Shown here one piece after another: positions 1-12,122 of a DNA stretch of 64,000 nucleotides. The position numbers and the translations under genes were made by a program. Source of the stretch: Blasia pusilla (taxonomy: Eukaryota; Marchantiophyta; Marchantiopsida; Blasiales); assembly GCA_050084515.1 (NCBI GenBank), contig CM114272.1, forward strand, positions 14,632,001 to 14,696,000, given 5' to 3'. Below the pieces are notes generated by a model, which had not been told where the DNA came from, searched no databases, and saw only the letters and a program-made list of their open reading frames with translations. Numbering within the stretch: the first letter of the stretch is position 1; each line of letters starts with the position of its first letter.

Positions 1-140
1 AACACGCAATCTTTCCAAGGGCCAGAGCTCGAGATCTTTAATGAGATCCAAGGATTAGCCCCGAAGCAAAAATGCTTTCTCCCTCAACTGATCCCAATAA
101 TAGAGTCAAAGATTCACACATATCTAGAGTTCTTCAATAC

Positions 141-144
<4 letters not shown>

Positions 145-235
<91 letters not shown>
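145..235. repeat. (AG)n microsatellite
   Basis: An almost pure AG dinucleotide run of about 45 units is visible directly. No gene is recognisable beside it. Such runs are common in plant 5' UTRs and promoters, but there is no coding support here, so it is annotated only as a simple repeat. Confidence 0.97.
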
Positions 236-239
<4 letters not shown>

Positions 240-2972
240 TCACTATGATGACAACGAAGTACCGAGGAGCACGAGTTGGTTAGAGAGTTAAGAAGAATTG
301 AGATCAGACATGAATGGAGGAAAGAAGTAGAAAGTTGTCCATGAGAATACTCACTTCATAATTTTGAGTTGATAAGTGGATGTAAATTCCATTTTCTTAA
401 ATTTGATAGTTTCTCTGAGTATTGCCCATTCCATGGACCCCGCGGGTAATAGATGAGCTCTTGGTTGTAGGCGTACATAACTGGTCCATTCGTTACAATT
501 TGGAGATATGACAAGCAAAACCACTAGGAACAAGCCCACAATGAAACCAATGTACTCCTAGTTGTCCAGACTTATCTTGGCGATCATGGAGAACTCAATG
601 TCTTTCAAATACACCCGCAAAGCGATGGGATCCAATATCCCAATCAGAAGTGGTGAAGATCGATCGTCAGACATTGCTGAAGGTATGGACCTCCTCCGCG
701 GGTATTTCAAGAGTTGAGCTATTCACCCGTGTCTCGAAAGCAGTCCGAGTTCCAAGCCCTCCCACTCCCAACAATAACTCAAAGAACTCCAGATAAAAGT
801 GAAATCACATGGCTTGGTGTAAGAGTGGACTACTTTTAATCACCACAAACTGAAGCTCGTAGGAAATTTGGAACCGGTCCCTTGCTGAATGGTAAGCGCT
901 CTTGGTGAAGTCCAAGCCCTACTGAAGATGCATCTTGTATATAGTTTCTATAGTCCTTGGCGGCTCTGCTCCACTTTCATATGCAAACTTATGACTATGT
1001 GATCGCAATTGTGATTATGGAAGTCTCGAACCCCAAGTCTTTGATTCTTGTGCGCCTTCTACACCGAATTTATCCACTACGGTAAATCTTCTCATTTTCT
1101 CGAACACCGGGGAATCCCACTCACAGTTGGAAGAGATAGAGAGCGATCATAGTAAGTCAAAATCGGTCGCATGGATGCATCTTAGAGCCTCTAAAAAAAC
1201 TATATTCCGCAATTGTGAAGTGCTAGGAAAAGGGCGGTTGTGAGATACTAAAATATGCCATGCTAGTGCGGCTGACAATTGCACCATCAACGCCATCACT
1301 AAAAGCTTCCGATAGGTCTTGCCTCCACCTAAACTATCTTCTCTCCTCTCTCAAATCCCACGCTGACTCTGCGCATTGTATCTTCTCTCCTCTCGAGTTG
1401 TCCCATGCACATATGCTCACATACCTAAATATGCCAAATCACAAATTTTCAAATCGCTCCTACATGCGTGAACTCCTCTCGCAGATCTCAATCCCGGTCT
1501 AAACCCTTCCGCATGTGTTAGCTAAATATCTCCTTAAGGTCTCTATCCTTGAGAAGAGGATAATTGCTTCTACCAATTTTGAGAAAACCTAAGTATTCCC
1601 AACGGTTTGGGAAAAAGGGTTTAATCTATACATTCTTTCATAAATTTTAGGAGGGCTTATCAACATCTTAAAGTCGGTTAGGTTTAGGTGAATATATTTT
1701 TTCTACATGATTGAATTGGAAAATCATGCTTTATGACTTTTGTAGGAATAGAAATACAATTATAACAATGTATTTTTATAAATGAAAAAAGAAGGATATG
1801 AAATATTTTGCAATATTTGCACAATTTAGTATGACTCTGTCATATTGAATGTAAAATGATTCACTCTTGAATAAATCATTCATGTATATGACTAAGTCAT
1901 GTCCTAAAATGAGTCGATGACTAAGTCAATTTGTATATGACTAAAATATTGTTAATTTTTGGAAAGATATGACTACGATATTATGTCATGTACAACTATA
2001 GGAAAAATAAACTTTTTCTATCACAAAGTACTAAGTTCGTTCCCAAGAGACCATTGTTTCCTGAGTAAAGAGGGGTTTTTACAAAGAAAATCAAGAATAA
2101 ACTCCTCCTTCACTAAAATGCTTCACTAACTACATCTACATTGTCTTACAAGTACAAAATACTAAAAGGTTTTTCTTTCCTCTTGGAAAAGACTCTTCTC
2201 AAATATACACGAAGATTCTTGCGAATCTTCAATAACAAAGCTCCACAAAGACCTCAAAGAGACCTAAAAAATGGTGACTCATCCTACTTTCAGAACTACA
2301 TCTATCATGGCAGATTACTCACTGTCTAACAAATTTTCTACGCTTCTTCCTGATTATCTTATGAAATTCAAAAACTACAAGACTCAACTCTCATCTCTAG
2401 TGCAACCCAATAGGATCTACATTCAATTCCGCACATCAGAAAGAATGACAGAAGACTCTTCTTCTACATCAAAGAATGGAAAGAACTAGAAAAGGATTCC
2501 AAGCTTCATAAAGTAAAAGACTCTTCAAATTGGATCATCCCTCAACCAAGCTTCCCACCCCCTCACCAAGAATGTTGATAAACTCAAGATATACGGAACA
2601 GTATTGGGGAATTGAAGACAGAAGGGAATGATCCCTTCTTGTACTAATTTGCTCTTTAAAAAATCTTTTATAATCCCTAATCGATCTCCATATTTTACAC
2701 GTCTTCCTTGGAAATCTTTACATTCTTTTTTCACTCATCCAAGATACTTCCATGATCTTCCAATCTCCTTGCCTTCTCAATGGAGTTTCACTGACTAGCC
2801 TTATCAAGTACTCTTCCAACTATTCTCTTCCTCTATTCATATTTACAATCTTCTACGAAATCTTCAATCTTCAAGCTTCCTTCCTAAAGACTTTAACCTA
2901 TTTCTCTACAAAAACCATCGAAAATACAAAATTACATATGACTAAGGGAGATTACAGTCGTAAGTCTTAGTC
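236..2972. other. no recognisable gene; AT-rich with short motif repetition
   Basis: Short ORFs on both strands (at most about 80 codons) show no recognisable domain. Around 1855-1985 the motif ATGACTAAGTCA and close variants recur several times in an AT-rich stretch, and the end of the region (about 2937-2972) again contains ATGACTAAG. I see no splice-linked coding series. Confidence 0.5.
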
Positions 2973-3194
2973 ATGAGGAACCTTAGTTATTTAAATCCAA
3001 GTGAAAAAAAACCACGATTCTATTCTAGTGATATAGTTTCTATAAACTTGCGTTGTATGTTGTGTGGATCTACACGTAGTGCAACCAGTATGCTACTATG
3101 TGATGGGTGTTGGAGAGGTTGGCACATGGCGTGCTTGATACTACCTCTCACTAGGGTTACTCGGGGACGATGGATATTATCCACATATGTATAG
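2973..3194 (+). pseudogene. PHD-finger remnant of the DNMT/PHD gypsy family
   Basis: The 73-codon reading frame contains the PHD start LRCMLCG, then LLCDGC and RGWHMAC, giving Cys-x2-Cys, Cys-x2-Cys, His and Cys ligands in the right order from about 3054. The final Cys pair is lost (the frame ends GRWILSTYV). The same block, with the same flanking wording, forms the C terminus of the two long elements at 22655-22795 and 43097-43240. This is therefore read as the last piece of a third copy, not as a host PHD gene. No integrase is recognisable upstream, and a family-S LTR begins about 370 bases downstream. This copy keeps the His that copy A lost and the central Cys that copy B lost, so the three together show that a complete Cys4-His-Cys3 finger was ancestral. 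Confidence 0.75.
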
Positions 3195-3567
3195 AGTAGA
3201 TACTAGGTAGTCATAGATCTACACTTGTATTTGTGATATAAATGACAAAAAGGCGACTTATGATGGGGCCACATGAGCACTCGACATTTTTGCTCTTAGC
3301 CTCCTAAAGATGTCTATTGATAGTGGTAGGTATGGATAGATGGCTATATGGAGTGAGAGGAACCATAATTACCATATATGGTGGTGATTGGAGATATTTC
3401 AGTTTCCAATTATTTTGATATTTATGCCATGAGTGAGTATGGTATTATGTGTGTTTGTGTGTATATTCGGTAACAAAAATATATGTTATGTAGCTTTGTG
3501 TATGCGTACGATATCTCACTTGCCTTTTATGATAGATCATTTTTTTTCAGACATCTTCGAGGATATT

Positions 3568-4568
3568 TGTCGTGCGTCTAATCTCCTTGAACGTTAACCT
3601 TTTGTTGTTGCAGAAACGTGTATTCAGTAGGTCACGCTCTCAACGCTGATCTGCATCCAAACACGCACTCACTTTAGTCGGGTCAGGATCAATCAGCGGT
3701 TCTAACTTTCAGAGGCCTCGACTCGGCCTCTCATCAAGCTCAACCTTCCTAGTTTCCCGGTTTACAATACATGCAAGTCTCGAAAGACTTAGGAGAGACT
3801 TTATGGTCGGTTGAGGAACCTCAAACGGCATTTCGCGCCTTGCAATTCCCACTATCTGATGGACATCCAATGAGTCCCTAATCCAGACTCATACAAAATA
3901 AATCACAGGTCGTAATCCAAGTGTGGCTTATGAAATCCAATCCCTTGGATCAGGTTTGGGTTTTGAGTTCCAAGGCCAAACTCCCATTCCATCCTGTGCC
4001 CTTGAGACGCCGTTTGGTGTTAAAAGTGGGATTCGTGTTCCAAGACATCTTGGAGAGATTTCTCCTTACTAATAATTTTTAGGACCTTCGGGATCCCCCT
4101 AATTTTAGGGAAAGACAATTGGGCCCTTCAAATTGGCCCTCAACCCGATTGCTCTCACAGTAGTTTTCGGCCAATATCTCAACATATACTTATGCGTTTG
4201 CTATGATCGTTCTTACGTTGGAAGCGTCTCAAGATAAAATTTCCAACGCATCTTGGAGGTTAATTTTATGGTCCAAAATACAGTCCAATTCCCCAAACGC
4301 TGGTCGTGTTCCAAAATTGGTTCTCACCTCTTTGGCATCTAACCTTCCAAGACTCAACTCATCTCAAGTCTTGGTTTGTGTTTGGTTTAGGTTTTCTGGA
4401 CGTGACCACTAACTCATGAAAAACATAACTCTATTCCATATTTTGTCTCTTGGACTTTCCCAAAAGTTCTTCCAAAATCCTCTCCAAATTATGATCATCG
4501 CAGCGTGAGTCCACTTAAGTTCTAATGTTCTACTTGGCGCCTATTTGGTATTCGTGAGGGTCACAAAA
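3568..4568 (+). mobile_element. Solo LTR, family S, copy 1 (with TSD)
   Basis: This ~1.0 kb block aligns along its length with the LTR at 46232-47246. It starts TGTCGTGCGTC against TGTCGCGCCCC and shares the interior around TCTCATCAAGCTCAACCTTCC. Its last nine bases GTCACAAAA correspond to GTCATAACA, so the terminal CA has mutated to AA. The five bases ATATT lie on both sides (3563-3567 and 4569-4573), a matching target-site duplication. No internal retroelement sequence is attached, so it is a solo LTR left by LTR-LTR recombination. Confidence 0.85.
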
Positions 4569-4573
4569 ATATT

Positions 4574-4976
4574 GGAGTTCAATCTCACAAGGTCGAGGAG
4601 ATCCGTTGAGGCCTTGAGTAGTTTGAGGGAGCAAGTTTTCTCTAAGTTTTGCCTCACTTGGAGTTATATATTTACTTACTATAATGGGTAAGTGACTAGT
4701 AGAAGTATAGTAAACTGTCCACTTTGGGAAGTGGCCCTTGATCCCCTATAGTAGGTCAAGAGCTAAGAAGATGATCCGTGAGCATAGGTTACCATACAGA
4801 GAGTTTGGGATAAGGAAGGGGGTATATCCAAGAAAAGAGAGCTTTGAAGTTCATTCTGTATGTGTTTATTGAAGCTATGGTCTTCCTTGCCTTGTGAGTA
4901 ACCCCAACTTCTCATTAGGAGAATATGTTTGGTTTGATATGAGAGAAAGATAAAGTTATTTACATATGGTGAGACC
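4574..4976. other. spacer between LTR copies; nothing recognised
   Basis: About 400 bases with no coding similarity and no obvious repeat. Short ORFs here are not supported. Confidence 0.5.
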
Positions 4977-4981
4977 TTTTG

Positions 4982-5640
4982 TGTCGCAACCATCATAACC
5001 AAACAAGCGCCAAGCGGAACATCCGAACTCTAGCGAGCTCATCCTATGATGGTTTGCGCTTTGGGAGTTAAGGAAACACAAAGGCAAGACGCGGATGGTC
5101 TTTACCAAAGGTAGGAGGACCTTGAAGTTTCCCAGAAGTACTAGCAAGGGGGAAGGTCTCCAAGAGTGCTTGGGACTGGAATCCCACTTTGGGCGCTGCG
5201 GGGCGACCCAAGGGCACGGAACGGATCGTGAGTTTGGTGTTGGGCTTCAAAACCCAAACCAAGTTCAATAGAGGGATTTTGGAGATCCCTATTGGATTCC
5301 AACTTGCGACTCGTATTTTTGAGTCTTTGTTAAGGGCTCATGCAAGGTCCGTTGGACAATTGGGACCGCTAGGGCGCAAACACCGTTTCAGGTGCCTGGA
5401 CTAACCAGAAAGTCTGTCCCAATATTTGGAAGGCTTGCCCGTGTAGGGAACCTAGGAATGAGGGAAGGTTGAGCTTGATGAGATGCCGAGTTGAGGACTG
5501 GGTGGGTTGGAAGGCCGCTTGACCCAAAGCCACACTAACGTGAGTGCGTTTGGGTGCAAGTTGGCGATGAGAGCCTGTCCTATTGAACGTATGCTTCCGC
5601 AACACTAAAATTGACGTTTAAGGAGAGTAGGTGCACAAAA
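4982..5640 (-). mobile_element. Solo LTR, family S, copy 2, internally deleted (with TSD)
   Basis: Read on the minus strand, this block matches family S from its first bases (TTTTGTGCACCTACTCTCC, the initial TG mutated) to its last (GTTGCGACA against GTCATAACA). It is only 659 bp, about 350 bp shorter than the intact copies, so it carries internal deletion. The plus-strand pentamer TTTTG occurs immediately outside both ends (4977-4981 and 5641-5645), a matching target-site duplication. Apparent ORFs across it are chance frames in LTR sequence. Confidence 0.82.
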
Positions 5641-5645
5641 TTTTG

Positions 5646-6152
5646 AGTGCTTGTGATTTAAATTGGAGATTATCTCGATGTTTAGATGTCACAAGTTACA
5701 ATGGTTTCTTGTATGTTTGTGTGTGTATTCAATGGTAACGATGTATGTTTTATAATGATGAGTATCCGCACAAGAAATATATGAAAATTTGAAGTAAGCA
5801 ACGTGAGAGTATTTGATTGTGGACATAGCCTAAAAGATGACTTATGCACATAAGTTACCAAGAGAGGCCACAAGGACATCGTGGCCTCTCCATTGGTAGC
5901 AATACACACAACCTCGCTGCCAAGGCATACTTTATTCTCTTGCTAGATTGCTAAGTCGAACAAGAGTATGTTGTATGTCTTGGTGAATATGCCTTCGTAT
6001 GGCCTTAACCCTATGTTGACAATCCCGTAGTCTTTACAATGCAAAGTAGAGCTTGAGTTTCGTGAGAAAATCCTTCATCTTAGGTGGAGGTTTTATTCCT
6101 ATGAGTGGAGTGGACAAAGTTGGCTTAATTTTTTTATTTTTTGGAGGTATAT
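5646..6152. other. spacer between LTR copies; nothing recognised
   Basis: Roughly 500 bases without recognisable coding, RNA or repeat content. Confidence 0.5.
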
Positions 6153-7045
6153 TTTCGTGCGCCTACTCTCCTCGAATGTTAATCTCAGGGTTGCGGAAGC
6201 GTACGTTGAGTAGGGCACACTCTCATCGCCAACCTACACCTAAACGCACTCATGTTAGTCTGGCTTTGGATCAAGCAGCCTTCCAACCCACCAAGTCTTC
6301 AACTCGGCACCTCATCAAGCTCAACCTTCCTCATTCGTAGGTTCCCAACACAGGCAAGTCTTTTGAGACTTTGGATTGACTTTCTCGTTAGTCAAGGCAT
6401 CTAAAACAACGTTTGCATGCCTAGCGGTCCCAACTATCCAACGGACCTCCCATGAGTCCCCAATCAAGACTCAACAATATGAGTCGCGAGTTGGAATCCA
6501 ATAATGACCTCCAAAATCCACTCTATTGGACTTGGTTCGGGTTTCGAATCCCAACGCCAAACCCCTAATCCGTTATGTACCCTTGAGTCGCCCTGCGATG
6601 TCCAAAGTGGGGTTCGAGTCCCAAGCATCCTTGGAGACCTTCCCCCTTACTAGTACTTGTGGGGATCTCGGAGATCCCCCTGTCTTTTGGAAGGAGCACC
6701 CGGGCCCCTATGTTTGGCCCTCAACCCGACTTCCATTTCAGTCAGGTTTGGCCCAAATCATGGCTTATGCTTAAGTGTTTGCCAAGATCATTGGTGCGTT
6801 GGAGCCGCCTCTCTATAGCTTTCTAACGCTATCTTACTTGTCCCAAACGCATCTCAAGACTAAACGTCATGGTCAAAAGTACAGTCAGAAACTCCATACG
6901 CAAGCCGCTTCCCAAGCCCGGTTTTCATCCCTTGGCCACGTCTCCTTCTGAGACTCGACTTTGCTTAAGTATGGGTTCCTCGTTTGGTTTGGGTTTCCTA
7001 GTTGCGACCATACATGCATGAAACACTTGAAATTCTTGCCACGCT
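6153..7045 (+). mobile_element. Family S LTR, copy 3, 3'-truncated
   Basis: It aligns with the 46 kb family-S LTR from its start (TTTCGTGCGCCTACTCTCC; TG mutated) through GTTGCGGAAGCGTACGTTGAG and CTCATCAAGCTCAACCTTCC to about 7045, where similarity stops before the LTR end. The 3' limit is approximate. No target-site duplication can be shown because the right end is missing. Confidence 0.75.
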
Positions 7046-7367
7046 GTCGTATAGTAAAATCAACCAGTGTGTAAACTCCTTCGTCATTAAGTGTTAGATA
7101 GAGTTTCATTAGTATTAAGTAAATTGGCTTAGAAAAAGAAGATTCTTATGTTTAAACCTCTTCATGGTGCCTCTTTTATGCGGGCCCAACTTTAGGAAAA
7201 GGAGGTAATAAATAAAAGATGACTTTATAAAAGTAAAGTAGTTGCTTTAATGAAAAGCAAAAGTAGTCTTGATTGATGGCTAGGTTAGTTGAGGTAATTT
7301 GGAAAATATCAAGTGGGTAAAAGAGGATATTTTGGAAGATATAAGAGGAAATCTACTTGTGTCAAAA

Positions 7368-8335
7368 TGTGATTGGCTAAGCCTTGAGAGGAAGCCATGT
7401 GGCACAAGATAAGATAAGCTCTATTTCGTACTCTTGTGGATCCCTTGTGAGTATATAAAGAGGAGGGACCTTCAAGGGTTCATCACCTTCTATTCCACAT
7501 CTTGAGTCTCTCGTGTCTCTCTTGAGTGTATGGCTTTGGGATTGCTTGCTCTTCCAATGAGAGTGGATCACCCCTCTTGGGAGAGTAACTTGACCATGGT
7601 CTATTGTTCGAGAGATTTCTAGAGTGGTCTGTGTGTGTGTGAGGGGATGAAAGGTTTGTCACCGTAGAGGAGTTTAGTCATACTAAAATAGCGGATGTTT
7701 TGGCTTCTTACTTCCCCAATGAGAGTGGATTACCCCTCTTGGGAGAATAACTTCGCCAAAACCCATTCCTGAGGAGAGTAGAGAATGTCTGTCAAGCATG
7801 GATAGGGGTGGAGCACGAGCTGTGCCCGACTTTCCTTTCCTCAATCCTTACCATGTCAAGGTACTCTTTGTAGATAGGCACTGGTTCACTCGTTATTTAG
7901 TTTATCACTTTGGGGAGGCGTTCATAAACCAGGTCATGCAATCTCCAACTCCGGTGATTCTTCCTATTGTCACATATGGAAGGACATGGGATTGTACTTT
8001 GTATGTCCTTATATAGCGATCCATAGATGTCAATAGGCCTGCTCAAGTAGGGTTTAACACTAGTTGTGCTATCTTCCTCGTGTACAAGCGTAAAATAATT
8101 TATAGGGATTTTATAGTTAGGAATTTTGGGGTCAAATGTTACGAATAAGTGATCGCCTCGGCACTTCCATTTGTGATACCTATCGTGAGAGAATGGAGAG
8201 TGTACATCATAATTTTGTATTCAAAAAAGAGAACTTCTTAGATAGTTCACCTTGCATCGACCGCATCTACCGCAGCTAGAAGGCCCGCCCTTGCTCGAAG
8301 AAAGACTCTCGACACGACAAATGGTGCTTCCACTG
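7368..8335 (+). promoter_or_regulatory. Probable 5' LTR/promoter region of gypsy-1
   Basis: A TATA-like GAGTATATAAAGAGG at about 7450-7464 is followed by a pyrimidine-rich stretch and, roughly 900 bases before the gag frame, by TGGTGCTTCCACTGAGAGC at about 8322, which has the place and look of a tRNA primer-binding site. Two ~50-base direct repeats (near 7552-7600 and 7710-7765, core AATGAGAGTGGAT) lie between. The exact LTR ends are not determined because no matching 3' LTR was found. The call rests on position and motif only. A 72-codon ORF at 7798-8016 shows no domain. Confidence 0.45.
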
Positions 8336-8358
8336 AGAGCTCTTTGAGGCGGTAGATT

Positions 8359-9766
8359 GTGTTTGCAAGTTGGAGTCTTATCAAGATGACTACTTTTGGT
8401 AGTATTTTGTCAATGGGAACCGAGGGAGCTGAAGATCTTCTCCGAGCTTTGACAACATTGTTGAGCCAACAAGGAGGAGTTCACATAGGAGAGCAAAGAT
8501 CAACAAGGGCTCTTCAAGCGATTGTAAAGAAGTTGGGGAGATTTGATGGGAGGAACATCACCAAGTATGTTCGAGAGTACGTCTGTGAGATGGAGGTAAA
8601 TCGTGTACCCGGAGGTGATATGGTGTCAAGTTTTGAGTTAGCAGTAATACCAGAGATTCGTAGTCAAGTGAAGAAGTTGAGAGCAGAAAATCCAACCTCG
8701 TGGGAGGAGTATGAGTAGTTTCTGAAAGGAGAATTCTTCGATGATGATGTGGATCGGATGACTAAGAGGAGTTTTTTAGAATGGATAGAGCAACGTCCCG
8801 GGAAGGGAATGACTCCAAATGAATTATTGCGTGAGTTTGAGAAGCGGTTTTTTCAGCTTTCTTCTTCCGAAAGAGCAACTCTAGACTTGAGGAAAACTGA
8901 GTTATTCCTTGAGGCGGCTGACGAGAATTTGGAAGACAAGCTTTTCATAATGTTGGCGGACAAGACCAAAGAAGGAGGTGTCAGCACTAATTGGAAGAAA
9001 GTGGAAGAAGCTGTTGCTATCCTTACAAAGAAAAATCGAAGTAGATGAAGAACCGCACTATTCAAGTCGGAGGTATCAATTTCAAATCCATTGCCTAAGC
9101 CCGTTTCAACAAAACTTGAAGATTTTGCTATAGATGAGTTGGTGAAAGGTTTGAGAGAATTGAGAGTAGAAATGGCTGAGCTTAAACTCGATAGGAATCC
9201 TAGTGTTGGTGCTCCTTCGACAAGTATGAACTTTGTGAGAAGATGTATATGGTGCGATAGTGTTGAGCATCAACGTCGAGAATGTGAGGAGTTTTCAGAA
9301 GCTCTTAGGAATGGAATAGTAAAACTTCAAAGATGGGAAGATTCATTCAACTCACACTGGTATGTCGTTGAATACCAACTTTGGTAGAGGAGGAATGAAA
9401 GGCTTAGTGAGAAGTCAAGTAGGAGTTGCCACTACGGCATTAGATTCTGATACCTTTGCAGTAAAAATAGAAGCGCCTATTGTATCTGTAGCTAAAAGTG
9501 AATCATTACAATTTCCTCGAGAAGTGATGATACGAGGGGCAGAGACTATTCGTCATCTGACTGGATGGGATGATCAAGTGGAAGCTGGGTGTGTTAAAGC
9601 ATACCTAGCACAAGAGAAACATGTGAGTTGGCAAGATGCTAGTGTGGAGGAGAAGAGGAGACGCGACAATGATGGTGTTGATCTCGAGGAAGTTGCAAGA
9701 AGAGCGAGGACTATAAGAAGGAAAGGGCAACGTGAGAACAACCACCATTTCCTATACCACCAATGA
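8359..9766 (+). pseudogene. gypsy-1 gag, broken
   Basis: Three consecutive segments in one frame (8359-8718, 8749-9048, 9091-9387) followed by one in another frame (9362-9766) give a charged helical protein with no enzymatic motif. Tracts such as NITKYVREYVCEME, FEKRFFQLSSSERATL and KKVEEAVAILTKK resemble retrotransposon gag capsid regions of plant gypsy elements. Single in-frame stops separate the first three pieces and a frameshift starts the fourth. A cysteine-rich stretch CIWCDSVEHQRREC near 9250 resembles a zinc knuckle (Cys-x2-Cys-x4-His-x4-Cys). Confidence 0.75.
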
Positions 9767-9879
9767 AACAACGCGTATTCTGAGAGAAGAGTGTGGCACC
9801 GAGAGCTCGGGGAGGTTATCATGAGCATATGCCACAATGATTGATGCCATCATATGCACGTCAACAACAACAAGATTTG

Positions 9880-10310
9880 TGTTGGTGTGAAAATCCCAAT
9901 GCCAACCTACCAACCTCTCCCTAAATTTTATGCAATTGTTTTAACCCATGTGGTTCCCAAAATGGGCTTCACCCTTCAACCTCCCTTCGAGACCCTCTCC
10001 CTTGTTCTAAAGATATTTTACCCTTCCTTCTTCCGAAGAATCCTTCTTGTATAACTCCTTGTGGGCCTAAACCCAAATTAACCTTTTGTTTTTTATGGGT
10101 CTATTTCAAGATGTTTACTGGTTGATTTGGTGCATCAAAAGTTTTTTAATGCCACCTTATTTATCACAAACGCATCTAGAGTCTCGCACTCATAAATTCA
10201 AATATAGAGAGGTATCGGTTGCTAAATCAAATCCAAATTTTATGAAACTTGAGTTCTCTTGAAGTTCCACCTCGTATTTTTTCAAGCTCATTTGGGTCAT
10301 AATTGTTATT
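9880..10310 (+). repeat. Diverged family-S LTR fragment inside gypsy-1 gag
   Basis: Between the gag pieces lies about 430 bases whose wording follows the family-S LTR in order: AATCCCAATGCCAA, TTCCCAAAATGGGCTTC, TTCGAGACCCTCTCCC, ACAAACGCATCT, and near the end CTCATTTGGGTCATAA. The identity is only moderate and the ends are not sharp, so this is read as an old, deleted LTR insertion or a recombination scar. Confidence 0.5.
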
Positions 10311-10353
10311 ATCTGAGACGCCCGTCAAAGATCACAGATCGCTTCAATAACCT

Positions 10354-10782
10354 ATGCCCTTTGAGACAACTTTTATTTCCAAAAGTTTTAAAAACAAAGG
10401 GGCACCCAAGAGGGTCTGGAGTGGGATTGAGCGGAACCAAGGAGAGTCGCTCAACCTAGCAGCAAAGCGACGTGAACACCTTGCTAAGCCAAAGGGAGCA
10501 CAACATCCAAAGTCAGGAAATGGCAAGGTGGTATGCTACAACTATGGCAAACCTGGGCACATGGAAAAAGGATGCTCTAAACCAAAGGTTAGTAATGGGA
10601 GTATAATTACGTTAGCTGCTAGGCACTTGTCGGTGGGAGGTTTGGAGACCTCCCTTCAAGTCACTAAGAGGATGCCCAACTTGGTGTACCTCATATCCAA
10701 AATTGTTGGTCGCAATGTGGTGTTGCTCGTGGATATAGGTGCTTCGCACTCCTTCCTAAGCTCGAGAATCATGAAGGAGTAG
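10354..10782 (+). pseudogene. gypsy-1 gag C-terminus and protease
   Basis: A 143-codon frame contains CYNYGKPGHMEKGC at 10534-10575, a CCHC zinc knuckle in which the second Cys is Tyr. Downstream is the retropepsin active-site region LLVDIGASHSF near 10729 (usual form D-T/S-G-A, here D-I-G-A). The order knuckle then protease is as expected for Ty3/gypsy. The frame ends at a TAG before the protease is complete. The altered knuckle and active-site residue suggest loss of function. Confidence 0.8.
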
Positions 10783-10892
10783 GGTGTGTCAACCTCTAAG
10801 GCGGACAAGCCCATTCGAGTAGGCTTTGCCGGAGGCAAGTCTCAACGAACTTCCCAGTTGGTACTGGGTTTGACGATGGGATAGTATTCGAG

Positions 10893-12122
10893 TTGAAGGA
10901 GAATTTCATGGTGTGCGAGATGGATGGCATCAGCGAAGTCTTGGGGAACACATTCCTAGATGCGTATGAGGTGGAGCTAAGGCAAAGGCCATTGAGGTTG
11001 AGCGTCTTAGTGAAAGGCAAACGGTTGCAAGTGAGGTTGGTTCGCCAGATGCCCATGAGGAAGGAGTTGGTGAACGCCATTACAAGGAGGAGTTTGACCG
11101 AGTTGGAGGATGGATTCCTTTGCTTAATGAGACAAGTGGAGGACACCCCTAGCGAGAAACGCAGGGATCAAGCCACAGCTTCAAGGGGAATCCCAGGACT
11201 TCTGCATAGAGTAGTCAAGGAGTTTGGTGATGTGTTGATGAATGAGCTTCCGAACGAGTTGCCACCGCATAGGGCAGTCGATCACAAGATAGAGGTCATT
11301 CTCGGATCTCAACCACCTTCTAAGGCACCATATAGACTGAATCAAGAGGAGTTGGTTGAGCTGAAAAAAAAGTTAAGTGAGCTCTTAGGAAAGGCAACAT
11401 TAGAACCAACAAGTCATCGTATGGAGCGCCTCTTCTCTTTGTGAAGAAGAAGGATGGGAAGATGAGACTTTGTGTGGATTACCGTGCGCTGAATAAAGTG
11501 ATGGTGAGAAAAAATTACCCTCTTCCGAGGATCGATGACATATTTGATAGACTTTTAGGGGAAAAGTACTTTATTAGGATTGATTTGAAATCATGATATT
11601 ACCAGATTCAGATTGCCGAAGCAAATGTGGAAAAGACCGCATGTAGAATGAGATATGGCTCGTTTGAGTTTGTGGTGATGCCCTTCGGTTTGTGTAATGC
11701 ACCTCCGACATTCACCACATTGATGAACTCCATTTTTCATGAGGAGACGTATGAGTACGTGATCATCTATATTGATGATATACTCATCTATCTCAAAGTC
11801 CTTGGAAGAGCACGCTTGACATTTGAGGGCGGTGTTGTCGAAACTAAGGGCGAATAAGATGTATGCAAATATAGACAAAAGTGAGTTCAAGTTGCACAAG
11901 ATCAAGTTCTTGGGTCACGTGGTTAGCGGAGATGGAGTTAGTCCGGATATGGACAAAGTGAAAGCCATCGCCAAGTGGAAACTGCCTTCCACGGTGAAGG
12001 GAATGAGGAGGTTTATCGGCGCAGTGCAGTTCTACCGAACCTATGCGAGGAAATTTTTGGGTATTGTGAGACCTCTCACAGATTGGACGGCAAAGTATGC
12101 TAACACAATCGGGACCCAATAA
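10893..12122 (+). pseudogene. gypsy-1 reverse transcriptase, frameshifted
   Basis: The RT is spread over frames. An N-terminal linker is at 10893-11444 (ending in the RT entry APYRLNQEELVELKKKL). The fingers and palm region follows with [10 protein letters not shown] and RIDLKS, interrupted by a TGA in the usual DLRSGYHQ position near 11592. From 11627 come MPFGLCNAPPTF and the catalytic box IIYIDDILIY at about 11765-11795. The thumb/connection region is at 11823-12122 (KIKFLGHVVSGDGV, MRRFIGAVQFYR). The YIDD catalytic aspartates are intact, but at least three disruptions prevent expression of a full enzyme. Confidence 0.9.

Noticed and set aside
5189-5605. ORFs at 5189-5404 (+) and 5369-5605 (-)
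   Set aside because: Both lie in a family-S LTR copy. The encoded words recur only because the LTR is repeated.
7798-8016. 72-codon ORF upstream of gypsy-1
   Set aside because: No domain and it lies in the probable LTR/leader region. Kept only as part of that region.
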